This document shows, piece after piece, positions 1-11,432 of a stretch of DNA of 64,000 bases (positions are counted from its first letter, which is position 1; the number at the start of each line of letters is the position of its first letter). The notes under the pieces were generated by a model. The model was not told the origin of the DNA and made no database searches. It saw only the letters and a program-made list of their open reading frames with translations. A program made the translations under genes and the position numbers. Source of the stretch: Plantago ovata (lineage: Eukaryota; Streptophyta; Magnoliopsida; Lamiales; Plantaginaceae); contig CM051455.1 of the NCBI GenBank assembly GCA_028274465.1, positions 133,644,096-133,708,095 on the forward strand, in the 5' to 3' direction.

Positions 1-26
1 ACTAATTGAGGCCAGGGCATAACACC

Positions 27-285
27 ATGTTCCGATCTTGCTACGGTCCGCTTTGCGAGAAGGTAGACCAATCGAATTTGCTTTGGCACACCAACTTGAA
101 GGCTCACGCTTACGGCGACTACTCGATAGCCGTGGCTCAGGGCGGCAGTCGAGTCTTAGAGGATCAGAGCCAGGTCTTTACGTCAGCTGAAGCCACATAC
201 ATATATTGGCGTTTACGATGGACATCTTGGACCTCAAGCTTCCCTCTTCGTTAAGCATCACCTCATCCCTTATCTTCTAAGTAAT
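27..285 (+). pseudogene. PP2C first-exon fragment, frameshifted
   Basis: This is a relic of the first exon of a clade D protein phosphatase 2C, closely related to the intact gene at 7107-8793. It starts at the same point (MFRSC) and keeps LLWHTNL, the GDYSIAV block and EDQSQV. Around 197-206 the frame is lost by a small indel. After that the next frame reads IGVYDGH, then LGPQAS in place of GGPEAS, then a match to the end of exon 1. A possible splice donor follows at about 281, but no second, third or fourth exon can be found in the next 6 kb. The indel, the altered DGHGG motif and the missing exons make it a dead fragment. It could also be the start of a gene rearranged before this window. 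Confidence 0.8.
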
Positions 286-574
286 TAATTGACCATCCTG
301 TTTAGTTTTATTGACCATGCCTTTATCATTTAAAGTCACTCGATCACTTGTGTGTTTTACTTTATACATTTTGTGTCCTTATAAAGTATCTACTGCTTCA
401 CTGCCATATGTTTTGGGGGATCGTGGGTGTAATTGAGGTCCACTACATTAAACCTGAGCTTTCAAATGTTTGTAGAATCTGATTCCGAGGCCTTTTATAG
501 TTGAATCTTTTGCATTCTACTTCTTTTACCTGTAGGTAACTTGGTCAGAGAATATGCCAATATCCAATCATTCA

Positions 575-718
575 TTACTCCCCTCCCCTCCGTCAGGAGA
601 ACTGCACTAACTTTTTTGTGCAAGAGTTTTAAGCAAATGTTAATAAAAGTAAGATCTTTTAGTTTTATAGTACACCCAATGTGGGAAATGGGTATTGTTA
701 TCCGGGAGGGAGGGAGTA
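575..718. mobile_element. Stowaway-type MITE
   Basis: A short element of about 143 bp has terminal inverted repeats of the CTCCCTCC type (left TACTCCCCTCCCCTCCG, right CCGGGAGGGAGGGAGTA) and TA at each edge. This is the signature of Tc1/mariner-related Stowaway MITEs. There is no coding capacity. The open frames across it are shadows. Confidence 0.75.
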
Positions 719-1149
719 ACAAATGTTTTCTTTTGTATATGGCATTTAAACTATAACGTAACTAGTCTTTTCGTTGAAAATAATGTGTTCCTCACTCAAC
801 TAATCATTCTGTTTGGGCTATATGTGTATTCTGGAGGAATTCTTAGTTCTTGATTTAGCCTTACTTTAAGGTGTGGGAGGAGATGTGGAAGAACCACGTG
901 ACGTGAGCAGGCACATAATGATGGGGCGTTGCATGCTGAAGGTGTCGGTTGGATAGTGGAGAGCCCAGAGATTAGTACTTTATTAGTTTTTTTAGGATTC
1001 TTAGTCCATCTTCGTACATTTTAGGAGTCTCATTTTTTTTATGCTTATCTTCGTACCTTTTAGTTTGTTTGTACTTACACTTTTAGTTTTTTTAATGAAA
1101 TTTAGATTCTCGTAAAATGAATCAATCGTATATATTTGTTTGGCGTACT

Positions 1150-1513
1150 CAATTCGTCGCTAACGGATAAATTCTATCCGTCACCATTTTTTTTTATCAA
1201 TTTTCATTTGTTATACACAGCTGTTCAAATGGATAGAATTTATCCGTTGGAACGTTGTGCCACGGATACAATCTATCCATGGTAAAGCCCAAAGCCCGGA
1301 TCCAACCCGGCAAAGGATCTATCCGTGGCTAGGGGAGCCGAAACGTGGCTAGTTTTAGCCACAGATGTTTATCCGTTGCTAAGTGGTTGCTACGCCAAAA
1401 ATAGCGACGAGCTTATTAGCAACGGATCTATCTGTGGCTAAGCCATTGTAGCCACGGATCTGTACTTTTAGCCACGGATAGATCCGTGGCTAAAACTCAA
1501 ATTTTTTGTAGTG
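1150..1513. mobile_element. CACTA-type element end with subterminal repeats
   Basis: The stretch holds many copies in both orientations of a short motif built on AGCCACGGAT/ATCCGTGGCT and ends with TTTTTTGTAGTG, the reverse complement of a CACTA terminus (CACTACAAAAAA). Dense subterminal repeats next to such a terminus are typical of plant CACTA (En/Spm-type) elements. No matching left terminus with a TAT target duplication is visible upstream, so this is a truncated end or very small derivative. No transposase is present. Confidence 0.6.
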
Positions 1514-1514
1514 T

Positions 1515-2480
1515 ATTTCAAGGGAGTTGACATAGGTCTTCACCTATAGGTTCACTCAACCCCTGGGTTCTGGAAACAGAGCACTTAGCCGCTTTTATTT
1601 AGTTTTAACTATTCCACAGCTGTTGTTGTTGTCTTGTGCAGGAAGTTGATTTATACATGGGAATTGTCGAATTACAAGAAGGCTTAAAGAAGGAAGAAGA
1701 CTTGTTCAAGAAGGACTCTAAAAGGAATTCAAGTCATAGAAGGAAAAGGAGTCTTTGAAGAGGAAGTCGATTCCTACTAGAAGATTATTACCAATTCATG
1801 TCTAGATTCATCAAGACGTGTTTCCTGATAGAAGTCGATCAAGGCTTTCCACTACTATATAAGGAGAACATCAATCAATAGAGAAATCACGACAATAAGT
1901 GCATAAGAGCATTCGAGTTTACAGAGAGTTCATAGGTTTTATTGTTTTAGTTTTGTATCTTTTACACTAGTTTATATTCTAAAATTCTCTAACAGCGTAT
2001 TGAAGGTAGAATAGATAGAAGGGTATTCTATATCATCTTATAGGTGACTAGTGTTGTTTTACTAAGATAGAGATGAGAGCGTTGTACGAACAAATTCTTT
2101 CTTAGTTGATTTCCTGCCTTGACTGGGCATCAAGCAAGCTAACAAAGTTGTTTGACAAGTTTCAAACACAAGTTCTTCTTTATATTCCGTTGTGCTTTAA
2201 CTTCTATATATTATTTGTGTTTGTTTACTAATCTGTAGGTTACTGTCAATACCTGTAGAGGTTGACGTAGGTGTTCACTGAACCCCGTAGTCAATCTTGG
2301 ACCGACTGGCTGAGTAATTTGTATCTAAAGCAAGTTATATCGATCCTACGTTCTTTCAAAATCTTTGATCTTGCTTTCTGTTGGGATTGATAAGTTTTTG
2401 TAATCGAAGTATCAAATGTGTTCGTTCTGATTTGTTGAATGCATTATACATCTTGTTATTCATTTCTCTATCTTTCATGA
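1515..2480 (+). other. Promoter/LTR-like stretch, no coding capacity
   Basis: There is no gene here. The stretch holds a strong TATA-like sequence (CTATATAAGGAG at about 1855) followed by a leader-like T-rich region. Two related segments bracket it: GTTGACATAGGTCTTCACC near 1527 and GTTGACGTAGGTGTTCAC near 2262, both followed by an ACCCC motif. This resembles part of a retrotransposon LTR or the intergenic promoter region of an integrated pararetroviral sequence. No protein motif supports either. Confidence 0.3.
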
Positions 2481-5400
2481 TTTAACAACATTTCCCTAAC
2501 TTATTTGGGCACCCACAATGTGTGATCGATCCTCAGGGAACTAAAACGGCACCCTCAACGCCTGAAATGCTAACTATTGCCATTTAGGCCTTTAAAATAG
2601 CAGATACAGATTTGTTGAGCTAAAAAGAATTTTTATCTGGAACATTTATGCAATTACATGCATGGAAATTGGAATATTACATGTTTTAGCAGAATAATAA
2701 CATGTGCTTCTCCTTCATGGAAGAATCTCAAAGGTGCTTCAAGTTTCAATCGAACAACCAAATGTTTCGTACCGCAAGAAGCACTTGGAAATTGAAATAC
2801 TCCTTTTCTTTTCCGTAGCTGATCGATATCTCATCAGTTCTGATTTCTGGATGTCTTTATCTGCCTCCGTTGGCTGGTGATTTTAGTTGATGGTGAAAAT
2901 CAGAGGAAATGAACTTTAAAAAGCTAAGATAGAAAATGTAAGTGTTCCACTATATCAATCATGTTCTCCTAAATCTTAATTGTGTGTTTGGATATATAAT
3001 TCATAATTATAAGAACATGGCTTTTGAGTTATATGCATAGGGTTTCTCTGCATTAATCCGCACCTTAATGAAACTTTTGTGATGATCATTCTATATGTAA
3101 CTAAGAAAAAAAAATTCTATATAGGTAATTCAGGACGAACCCAATAATCCAAGTTGGAAGAGGGGCATTTTGGGGTCACAAGAAGAATCTTTGCATCAAT
3201 GTCTAAGTCGTGTTATATTATTATGTTATGTACGCGCGTAAGAGAATAATTTCAATTAATTAGTTAGTATCTTAATCTCATTCGGCTGTAATTAAATATT
3301 TGTGCCTCTAAACTGTCTCTTTAATCATAGTATCATGCTCATGCAACAACTGTTACATTGTAATAATCTTATTAATCAAAGTCTATACTTATCCAGCTCA
3401 TTCAACATGGCGCATCTCACAGATCCTCTTTCCGTTTGCAAATTGGATTAAAAAATCTTGGAAACTACCTTAATAATAATTCGTGTAGTTTTATATTACA
3501 GTAATTTACAACTATGTCCCTAATAACCACTGTTGGGACATGAAGTATAAAGTATTTGAAATGTATGTATGATGTACTTGTGAATAATTTTAATTTCGAA
3601 TAATACTTTCAAAGAATACAAAGACAGGAACTTAATTAATTTGTGGGGGAGGAGGACTTGTACTTATGCTTTGAAAAATTGAAAGAGGCATATATATATT
3701 ATGGGACATTATAAAAATAAAATGTGGCTGTGGAAGTTATGTTTAAGGTCATCTGTCCCACGAAGTTATGTGCCAGTCACATATTAATAAGGATCTCCGA
3801 AGCACCCAAGTAGAGAGAACGGGGACGGGGCTGGTCATGCTATGAGTTTATATGAGGATCGAATTTATGTGGCTTCAATTATTTTTAAATTTTCATAAGA
3901 GACTGTTTCTATGTTATTTAAAAACAATATGACGCGCGCGTTTAACTACTTCAACTGATTTTTTTTTTTATTTCTACTGGTATTCGTTTGACAACTAATC
4001 CATCCGAGCACTCTCGGATACTTTTTTAGGGGAGGGACAATTCAAACTGGATTTTTTACATCTATACGGCTTGAACCCAAAACCTTGTTTAATTGAATTA
4101 AGTCCCATATCACTTGCACTAGTATTTAGTGAACTTACATCATTCCTATATATTCAAGTGTATACGAGTTATATCTAAACATGTGTTATTGATTTTGAGA
4201 GGCGAACCAGAAACGATATAGCTAATACAATTCTTGCACCTAACAATAATTAGAAGAAAAGACATGGTGTTAGTGGTTACCGTGACAAATAACGGCCCGA
4301 CATGATTTTACAAAAACAAAGCATATAATCAATTGGAATGCTATTTGCATATTCTTGTTGGTACTATACCAACATTCGTGTTATATGAACCTCATTCTTG
4401 TCTTCTGCTCGGTATAATAGTCACACCCTATAATATCAAGTGTTATCATTTCTTTTCCATTCTTACATGTTACGTGGGATTAATCTCGATCGAGTATTGT
4501 TATACTTTTTTTTATTTATTTAAATGAGTGGTTGTTTCAGCAGTGTTCTTTTATATTTATAAGATTCTATTCAAAATTTTAGTTAAGTGAACTTGTTACC
4601 TGCTAAACCAAAAACCATAATCTCTATATGTATATTTAAGGAAATTGTGATACGAATATATCTCCACTCGATAAACTATGGTGAATTGATGATAATTGTA
4701 ATTACAATTTCATGTCATGACCTAAGAAATTATGGGAAAGAAAGTGGTTCCACTATAAAGTAAACCACCAATATGACATTCATGCTTATTTTCCTTTTTC
4801 TACTTTCACAATTCACACTACTAATTTTCTTCTTGTTGGTTTTCTTTTCTTGGTACAAGTCAAGATTTAATGATTCATAACCTAATATTTTGCTACTTTA
4901 TCTCTAACGTGTTTGATGGTTCATAATTGTGATATGTTTACTTTGTTGCTCTCACTCACAAGTCACCATCACTCTCAACCGAAGTTTCTTTTCTGTTTCG
5001 TTACTTCTTATTGGCATTTTATGCAATTTCAACCCAAATACCACTTTTCAATTTTATATCTTTTCCCATTTGAGAACAACCTTTTGGATGGAGGAGGAAT
5101 GAGATTGGGAATTCTAAGGCAAACCTGCCAATAAAAGTTGAAACGAAGGGGATAAAATTACTCATTACATATACATGAATGATGATTATATACTATATAA
5201 ATTTTGTGAGGGGTTAAAACTTGAGAATTCGTAAATTGTTTTTGCTAAGACTTCATTTATTTGTGTACAGTTTTCATTGAGTTATTGCTGGTTCTAGGAA
5301 CCATACAGGGCTACTCCTTGAAAAGGTATTGATAATTTGGGTACCATTTTTTTAGATATATACCCTTATTTCATAATAACCAAATATTCAAACATTTGTG

Positions 5401-5940
5401 TTATTTTGCTTGAATTAGTCTTGAGACGATGTACATTTTTTGGCCCTATGGAATGAAGTTTATCTTTATTCCAAAAAACAATAAAATATTCAAACATGAA
5501 TAAAAATTGATGGATAATGGAGCTATTTATAACATCAGTACATTGAGGGATAAATGTTGAATGATAAGGATATGATATAGTATATGTGGAATATTCTTAT
5601 TCTATTAAATCTTGCCTTATTGATAATTGATAAGATATACTATAATCGATGAAGATCATATAATATCTCCGAACCTAATTTTCACTACTTTCCTTAAATA
5701 TAAAGGGCTTTGAGTTGGACCGGGTTGAGATCCAAGACCACATACCAACATGTCACATACGAATTGAGTATATATTTACTTACCTACCATTTCACTCGTT
5801 CGTTCTTAACCAATGTGCATTGAATCTTGGGTTTAACAGGAAAACTTTCGAGATTGTAGCCATCCATCTTGACATCAAAGTGTTTGCACGCGGATTTCCA
5901 CGTGTCTGAGTGTGCTTGAAAATTTGTTAGATCGTTGAAG
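2481..5940. other. Intergenic spacer, no gene seen
   Basis: This is AT-rich spacer. Open frames are under 75 codons and match no family I recognise. I see no RNA gene and no clear element boundaries. Confidence 0.6.
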
Positions 5941-5949
5941 GAGTTCATT

Positions 5950-6538
5950 GAACTTCTCTCTCACTATCCATTGTGGGTCCCACAACTACAGTGTAAAATC
6001 AAATGATCGGTAAGTTCATATATATCACTCATGAGTCCCGCTTTCTATCGCAAATCCACAATTTTCAGAAAACCCATCTCTCAAGCCAACTCCTAGTCCG
6101 ACTTTTTCATAACTAACATTTTAGCGAAAATGACCAAAACACTCTCTTTGTAGAACATCGATAATTCCTCATTCATCTCAAATTTCATTTTCTTCATTGA
6201 ATCGATAAAATCTAGCTCAACAACTTATCTTCATCCGCCATCACCAAATAATCTCTCTCTATCTATTGTGGGTCACTCAACTACAGTTTGAAATCAAGTG
6301 ATGAGTTTATACACATCATCCATGAGTCGCTTTCTACCGTAAATCCACGATTTTCATAAAACGTATCCCTCAAGCAAACTCCAAGTCCGACTTTCACAAC
6401 TAACATTATCGCAAAATATCATTAATACATCAGGCCAAAATACTTTCTTTGTCGAACATCGATAACTCGGCATTCCTGTCAAATTTAATTTCTCTTCATC
6501 GAATCAAATCGATATAATCTAACTCAGCTAAGTATCCT
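5950..6538. repeat. Diverged direct tandem duplication upstream of PP2C
   Basis: About 5950-6235 and 6252-6535 are two direct copies of a unit of roughly 290 bp. Shared blocks include CTATTGTGGGTC (unit 2) against CCATTGTGGGTC (unit 1), TCATGAGTC, AAATCCAC, AGTCCGACTTT and GAACATCGATAA. The copies have small indels. They lie about 600 bp upstream of the PP2C start codon, so they could be distal promoter sequence. Confidence 0.75.
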
Positions 6539-6859
6539 CCTCATCCTTCCTTCCTTCATCACCAAGTAATCTCTAGTTTCTTGAATCAAGGAAATATGAC
6601 AAAAATAAAAAATATATAAAATTAAAAAAAGGAAAGGAAATCCATAAATAAATAGAGCCATAGAGGGGACAAAAATAAAAATCTGTTTTGCCAAAATAGT
6701 GAAAAAATAGAAAAGAAAGAAGCAAAAGAAAAGGAAAGAAAGCGCGTGACAGTAACTGGGTGCTGCTGCGGCCGTACTTGTCTCTCTTCTTCTTTCTCTT
6801 CATCTCTCTCCATCTCCAACGCGGTTTTCACACACACCTCCTCTCTAATTCTCACTTTA

Positions 6860-7106
6860 TTATTTATATCCATTTATATATATAATATATTTCTCTCTCT
6901 CTGTGTCTCTCTCTTCTCTGAATTCCAATTTTCCAGTTCACCAAATTTTGCAATCAAACAACCCACACACTCCTACATAAAACCAAACCAACCAAAACAA
7001 AAACCAATCTCGTAGTAGTTTTTGATTGATTTCCAATTTTCAAATTAAAAAAATAATAAAAAATTACAAAATAAGTGGGTTGTTGTTTGTTGAGATTGCA
7101 GAAAAA
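6860..7106 (+). promoter_or_regulatory. PP2C promoter / 5' leader with CT-repeat tract
   Basis: A TATATATA-like stretch (about 6875-6888) precedes a CT-rich microsatellite (about 6892-6918), then a CA/AAC-rich segment up to the start codon. TATA followed by a pyrimidine-rich patch is a common plant core promoter arrangement. A 3' splice-like TTGAGATTGCAG ends at about 7100, so a short 5' UTR intron is possible. Transcript ends are not visible from sequence. Confidence 0.4.
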
Positions 7107-8793
7107 ATGTTCAGGTCGTGCTGTGGTATGTTTCTCGGCCGCCGCAACGGCGACGGATTGCTCTGGCATACCAATTTGAAGCCTCACTCTTCTGGTGACT
7201 ACTCGATCGCCGTTGTTCAAGCTAATTCCAGTCTCGAGGATCAGAGTCAGGTCTACACCTCCGCCTCTGCCACCTTCGTTGGCGTCTACGACGGCCATGG
7301 TGGGCCCGAAGCTTCTCGATTCGTCAACCGCCACTTGTTCCCTTACCTACACAGTAATAATTTTTAAAACCCCTCTTTTTCTATGTTTAGGGTTTGTCGT
7401 TGTTGATATTTGGGATTCGTAATTAACTTTGTCATGTGATCATTTTGGTGGTGGTAGAATTTTCGAGTGAGCAAGGAGGATTGTCAACTGAAGTGATAAA
7501 GAAGGCGTTTCGTGCCACGGAAGAGGATTTTACGAGGTTGGTGAAGCGATCGATGTACCTTAAGCCACAGATAGCGTCTGTGGGGTCCTGTTGTCTCGTT
7601 GGGGCGATTTCGGATGGTGAATTGTATGTTGCGAATCTGGGGGATTCCAGGGCGGTTTTGGGGAGGAGGGGGTTCGATGGGGAGAAGAATTCGGTGGTGG
7701 CCGAGCGTTTGTCGACCGATCATAATGTGTCGTCGGAGAATGTGAGGAGGGAGGTCGAAGCGCTGCATCCGGATGATAAGCCTGTTGTCGTGTATTGTCG
7801 CGGTGTTTGGAGAATCAAGGGTATAATTCAGGTGAAACTTCGTAATTAGCTCGTTGCGTTGATTACACGTTTCGGTTATGGAAGTTTTAGATTGAGTAGC
7901 ACTTTTCGTAGTTGCAGTGTTGGTATATAGCTTCTCGTCGAAAGTGAGTCTTCAGTTAGGCAATTATTGTTGTTTTCGTTCGGTCTGTTAGTATTTGGCT
8001 CTTTGGGGTACTTTAAGCTGCCATGTGGAGTGAGTGGAGAGATGGAGCTTATCTGCTTGTATCTTCTCTTTCAGTTATCAACATCAAGCCAAATGCTCTT
8101 GAAAAGCTAATAGTTTCATTGGTAATATTCCTTTTCTCCAGGTGTCAAGGTCTATCGGTGATGTTTATTTGAAGAAACCAGATTTTCTCAGGGACCCATT
8201 ATACCAACGACAAGTAAATTACGTTCCCATGAAGAGACCATTATTGTCAGCTGAACCTTCCATAGTAACTAGAACGCTTAGACCACAAGATCTGTTCTTA
8301 ATATTTGCCTCTGATGGTCTCTGGGAGCATCTCACTGATGAGGTGGCCGTGCAAATAGTATCGAAAAACCCAAGAGATGTAAGCATCCTAGTCTCTTATT
8401 TTGATGAATGATTCTGCATATTTTGCATGTTATCGAAGTTCTTGAATGGACTTTTAACTAGGAGGTTACTGAAAGTAGCAAAATTTTGATTGTTTTTACA
8501 TTGTAATCTTTTACCAGGGAATAGCCAAGAGATTAGTAGCTACAGCTCTTCAGCTAGCTGCCAAGAAGAGAGAAATGAGGTACAATGATATTAAGAAGAT
8601 TGAGAAAGGAGTCAGACGGCATTTCCATGATGATATTACCGTAATTGTCATTTACCTCGATCATCAAAAAAGCACTTCCAATCTTAGCGATAAGAAGGAT
8701 GATATTGGCTGCATTTCTGCCCCACTTGACATCTATTCTTACTATTCGGGTGAAGTCTCAGGCAATTCTTGTGACAGAATTTTACCAAAATGA
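7107..8793 (+). CDS. Protein phosphatase 2C, clade D type
   Basis: This is a Mg/Mn-dependent serine/threonine phosphatase. Clade D members in Arabidopsis remove the activating phosphate from plasma-membrane H+-ATPases and are inhibited by SAUR proteins, which links them to auxin-driven acid growth. Exons are 7107-7353, 7458-7831, 8142-8378 and 8518-8793, all GT-AG and in phase, giving 377 residues, the usual family length. Metal-binding and signature motifs are present: ED at 44-45, DGHGG at 62-66, GSCCLVG and GDSRAVLG in exon 2, [11 protein letters not shown] at 203-214, ASDGLW near 263-268 and HDDIT near 323-327. The start is chosen because MFRSC is shared with the relic at 27, while the sequence upstream diverges. 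The frame stays open upstream to 7026, but that part is leader-like. The PP2C family is near certain; the clade D assignment rests on the N-terminal LLW...[11 protein letters not shown] block and the tail. Confidence 0.93.
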
Positions 8794-9235
8794 GAAGATC
8801 ACCATGTTCAGTGTAGTGTGTTATCTGGTAGCAGTCTGCTGTAGATAAGTTATAGTGACAAAAGCATGGTTCTGATCAAGGAGCTCGCTAATCTTGAGTA
8901 ACAGGCAGCGAGATCGGAACAAATTTTTTCATTCTTTTACTCAAAAGTCCCGTTTTTGCTGTCAGGTATCCTGATGGTTCAGAATGCAAGATGTTAAAAC
9001 GTTCCTTTGTTTGGTTATAACTTATAAAATATCGCTTTGTTCTTGGCCACCTCCGAATTTGCACTACTCAAAACTGTTTTTTTTCCTTACCTTGGTGCTT
9101 GCTTGTTTTCCGGTAATGCTGTCAGTTGTTACCTTGTATAGAACACACCTATGATGTTTGTCCTGAGCCTTGAAGTATCCGTTTTCTTATTTTGTGTACC
9201 CCATTTCTTGTGGAATGTTCAGAGAACATTCTTCT
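8794..9235 (+). other. PP2C 3' flank
   Basis: AT-rich 3' flank and probable 3' UTR of the phosphatase gene. No other gene is seen. Confidence 0.4.
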
Positions 9236-9239
9236 GTTG

Positions 9240-9881
9240 GAGCAGCCTCCCTTGAGATTCTTATTAACAGCAAGGCTTTTGAATGTTCAGAGAACAGTCT
9301 CTGTTCTTGGAGACATGAAGCACCTTTTTCTTTGGTAACTGAAGGCTTTCCCCATCTATCTTGGACTTGACCATGGGTGTCTCATTGTCTCCGTCTACTG
9401 GGGAGTGCCTGAGACTGAATCAAAAGTTGGCCACTCTAATAAGATTCTAGAAGGTTTGAAAGGTGGCATTTACTGGAGAAAATGTTGGCAATGGCATGTG
9501 CATTCCTTCCTAGTAGGCTATTGAGTTCCTATTAATAATTATAGGAAATGAAATTAATATTCTTGAGGAGAAATTGTCCCTTCATTGTACATACACAGTA
9601 ACATGTGTTTGTATCATGTCTGGTGTCTACTTCAATGAATCCCATAATGAAAACCTCCCATCACTATCTAGTTTACAGTTGTAAGCTTCAAAACAAGGCA
9701 TCCAGATTCCAAAACATACACTTCAAGATTGGGTAGAGTGGATGATCCAAGCACAATTCTGCAGACTCCAACTCTGTGAACCCAATAAACGAACGAATTA
9801 TTTAGAGTCAATCTGGGACAACTACAACCGTGCTTGCTCTTGTTTATCGCATCGATCCATTGGACATTCATTGCTGAATAC
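9240..9881 (+). pseudogene. NBS-LRR-related scraps at start of unit A
   Basis: No intact frame exists. Two short stretches match the decayed NBS-LRR sequences further right. About 9257-9285 resembles 24002-24031 (the RNBS-B region, CTTATTAACARCAAGGCTTT). About 9797-9881 resembles 17241-17319, a block ending GACATTCATGGCTGAATAC. These mark the left edge of the first of two related units. The rest of the interval (including an unrecognised 102-codon frame on the minus strand at 9668-9976) gives no family match. Confidence 0.45.
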
Positions 9882-10538
9882 ATCCTTGAACCAGAAACTG
9901 CCTTCCAACTTTTTGTGTAGGGTCCAATCATTCTCCTTGACCAGCTCAGATCCTCTGTGCTTCTATTATCATGCATGTAACTGATTAAAATAAGAAAACA
10001 TAAATTGACCTGGCAAACTCGGACTAATCTTACAAAAAGTCAGCAATCATATTACATTCCCTGTACTCAAACATCTTCCTGCAACTTGGTACCATACACA
10101 TGAGCCTCCTAATCTGCTTCACCATTTTCTTGTGGGCTGTGGCCTCATCTGCCTTCCCAAAGGGTGACACAAGTTGCTGCAAACGCAATGCGATAATTCT
10201 TTCACCAAGATTCTCTTTCTTAGCACCCTAAAAATAGTAGTTCATCAAATTCAAACATAATCATATCAAATTAAATCATTTTACAGAAGTCGAAATTTTA
10301 GATTGGCCGAAACATGCAAATTAACCTTTTTATTCGACAGCAAATTAACCTTTGTGTTCGACACTGGGATTCTCCAACTTGGACTTTTTAGTACTATTCC
10401 TCCACTTCCAACCAGAGCTCAGGCACCCAGATCCTGATACCACTCACAACCCGACCCGTTTCTTTTCCTCTGCACTACTACCTCAGAAAATTAAAACTAA
10501 GGAAAACATATTCACAGAAAAAAAAAAATCAAAATTAC
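9882..10538. other. 657-bp insertion specific to unit A, flanked by TAC
   Basis: Unit B reads GCTGAATAC directly into CAATACTGAC (17311-17328). In unit A the same two edges are separated by 9882-10538, with TAC at 9879-9881 and again at 10536-10538. This fits an insertion with a 3-bp target duplication, or loss from unit B by 3-bp microhomology. The right end is preceded by an A-rich run. The block carries the bHLH exon fragment. No CACTA or other known termini are visible. Confidence 0.55.
10030..10227 (-). pseudogene. bHLH transcription factor exon fragment
   Basis: Read on the minus strand, an acceptor-like TTTTTAG is followed by 65 open codons with KKENLGERIIAL and then LQQLVSPFGKADEAT. 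This matches the basic-HLH exon of the plant bHLH68/110/112/133 group, where LGERIAALQQLVSPFGKTDTAS is the usual form. Two extra residues sit in the helix (IALRLQQ), and after the motif the sequence changes to an unrelated basic, Cys-containing tail (MVKQIRRLM) ending at a stop. No neighbouring bHLH exons are present. It lies inside a 657-bp block absent from the duplicated unit at 17320. It is most likely a captured or transposed exon. Confidence 0.5.
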
Positions 10539-10852
10539 CAATACTGACATTGACATTGGAAGTAGTAGTAGTCAGCTCTACTACAGTAATCTTGCTCCAG
10601 TATAAGCTCCGAGTGAAGTGGACAAGGATGCCATCATCGTGTTTCATTGAATTGATCAGGTTATGTTTAACACGCACAACACAAGTCAGGCAGGTACTAA
10701 GTTTTGGATAAGGGACATGTCCCAACCTAGATGCACACTTTGACATTTGAAACAAAGTTGCTACAATCAAGAGTCATTTTGCTTTTGGGAATCCCAACTT
10801 CAAAAGGTATAGACCACTGTGAGTAAATAAACAGACACAAAGTCACACCCTT

Positions 10853-11110
10853 TTCTTTTTTTTTTGAATCAGCAAATTTTTTATTAATAATGGGATCAAC
10901 TTCGTTACAAAGAGTATAAGAAACACTCTTAGAAATACAGCAATCAGAACTTTAAAGCTCAAAAGGCTACCAGCGAAAAACAAAGTAAAAATACAACCTC
11001 CAAACCCCAACTCACTATAGAGGCCAAACCAAAACAGTGAATAGCACAATAATACCCAAACATGATACAGAAGACTAGACCCACTCAAAGGCTTACTTCT
11101 CACTTCTCAG
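10853..11110 (-). repeat. LINE-like 3' end, unit A copy
   Basis: A poly-T run followed by GAATCAGCAAATTTTTTATTAA reads, on the minus strand, as a retroelement 3' tail running into poly-A. The same layout occurs at 17640-17900 in the duplicated unit and, in different sequence, at the 3' end of the clear LINE at 34710. No reverse transcriptase sequence is attached, so it may simply be the 3' UTR of the F-box gene. Confidence 0.3.
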
Positions 11111-11432
11111 CATCAACCTACGCCAAAGCCTTGCACATACAAACCATGCAGAAGGCCACCAATAAATAATGCCAACATGTTTCCAGCCCTTGCCCGGTTG
11201 CCCCTTGATAGACCAAAAACCAACTGAACATACCTAATACATGGCCAAAACATTAGCTCCAAAATACATACTGTAATGTAGAGAAGAAAACAAATCAAAT
11301 GCAAAGACATAATAGCAAATAATAGTAATTCATATGAAATGAAAATGTTATAGCAGGAAATATTAAGTAAATTAACTCAGGACCATCTTAATTACTACCA
11401 TGGAATTGAAGCAAGCTAGCCAGGAGGCCAGT

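Noticed and set aside
6573..7015. Several overlapping frames of 76-89 codons on both strands
   Set aside because: Low-complexity translation of CT/GA-rich leader DNA upstream of PP2C; no family similarity.
6954..7334. 126-codon minus-strand frame
   Set aside because: Antisense shadow of PP2C exon 1, which has clear splice sites and motifs.
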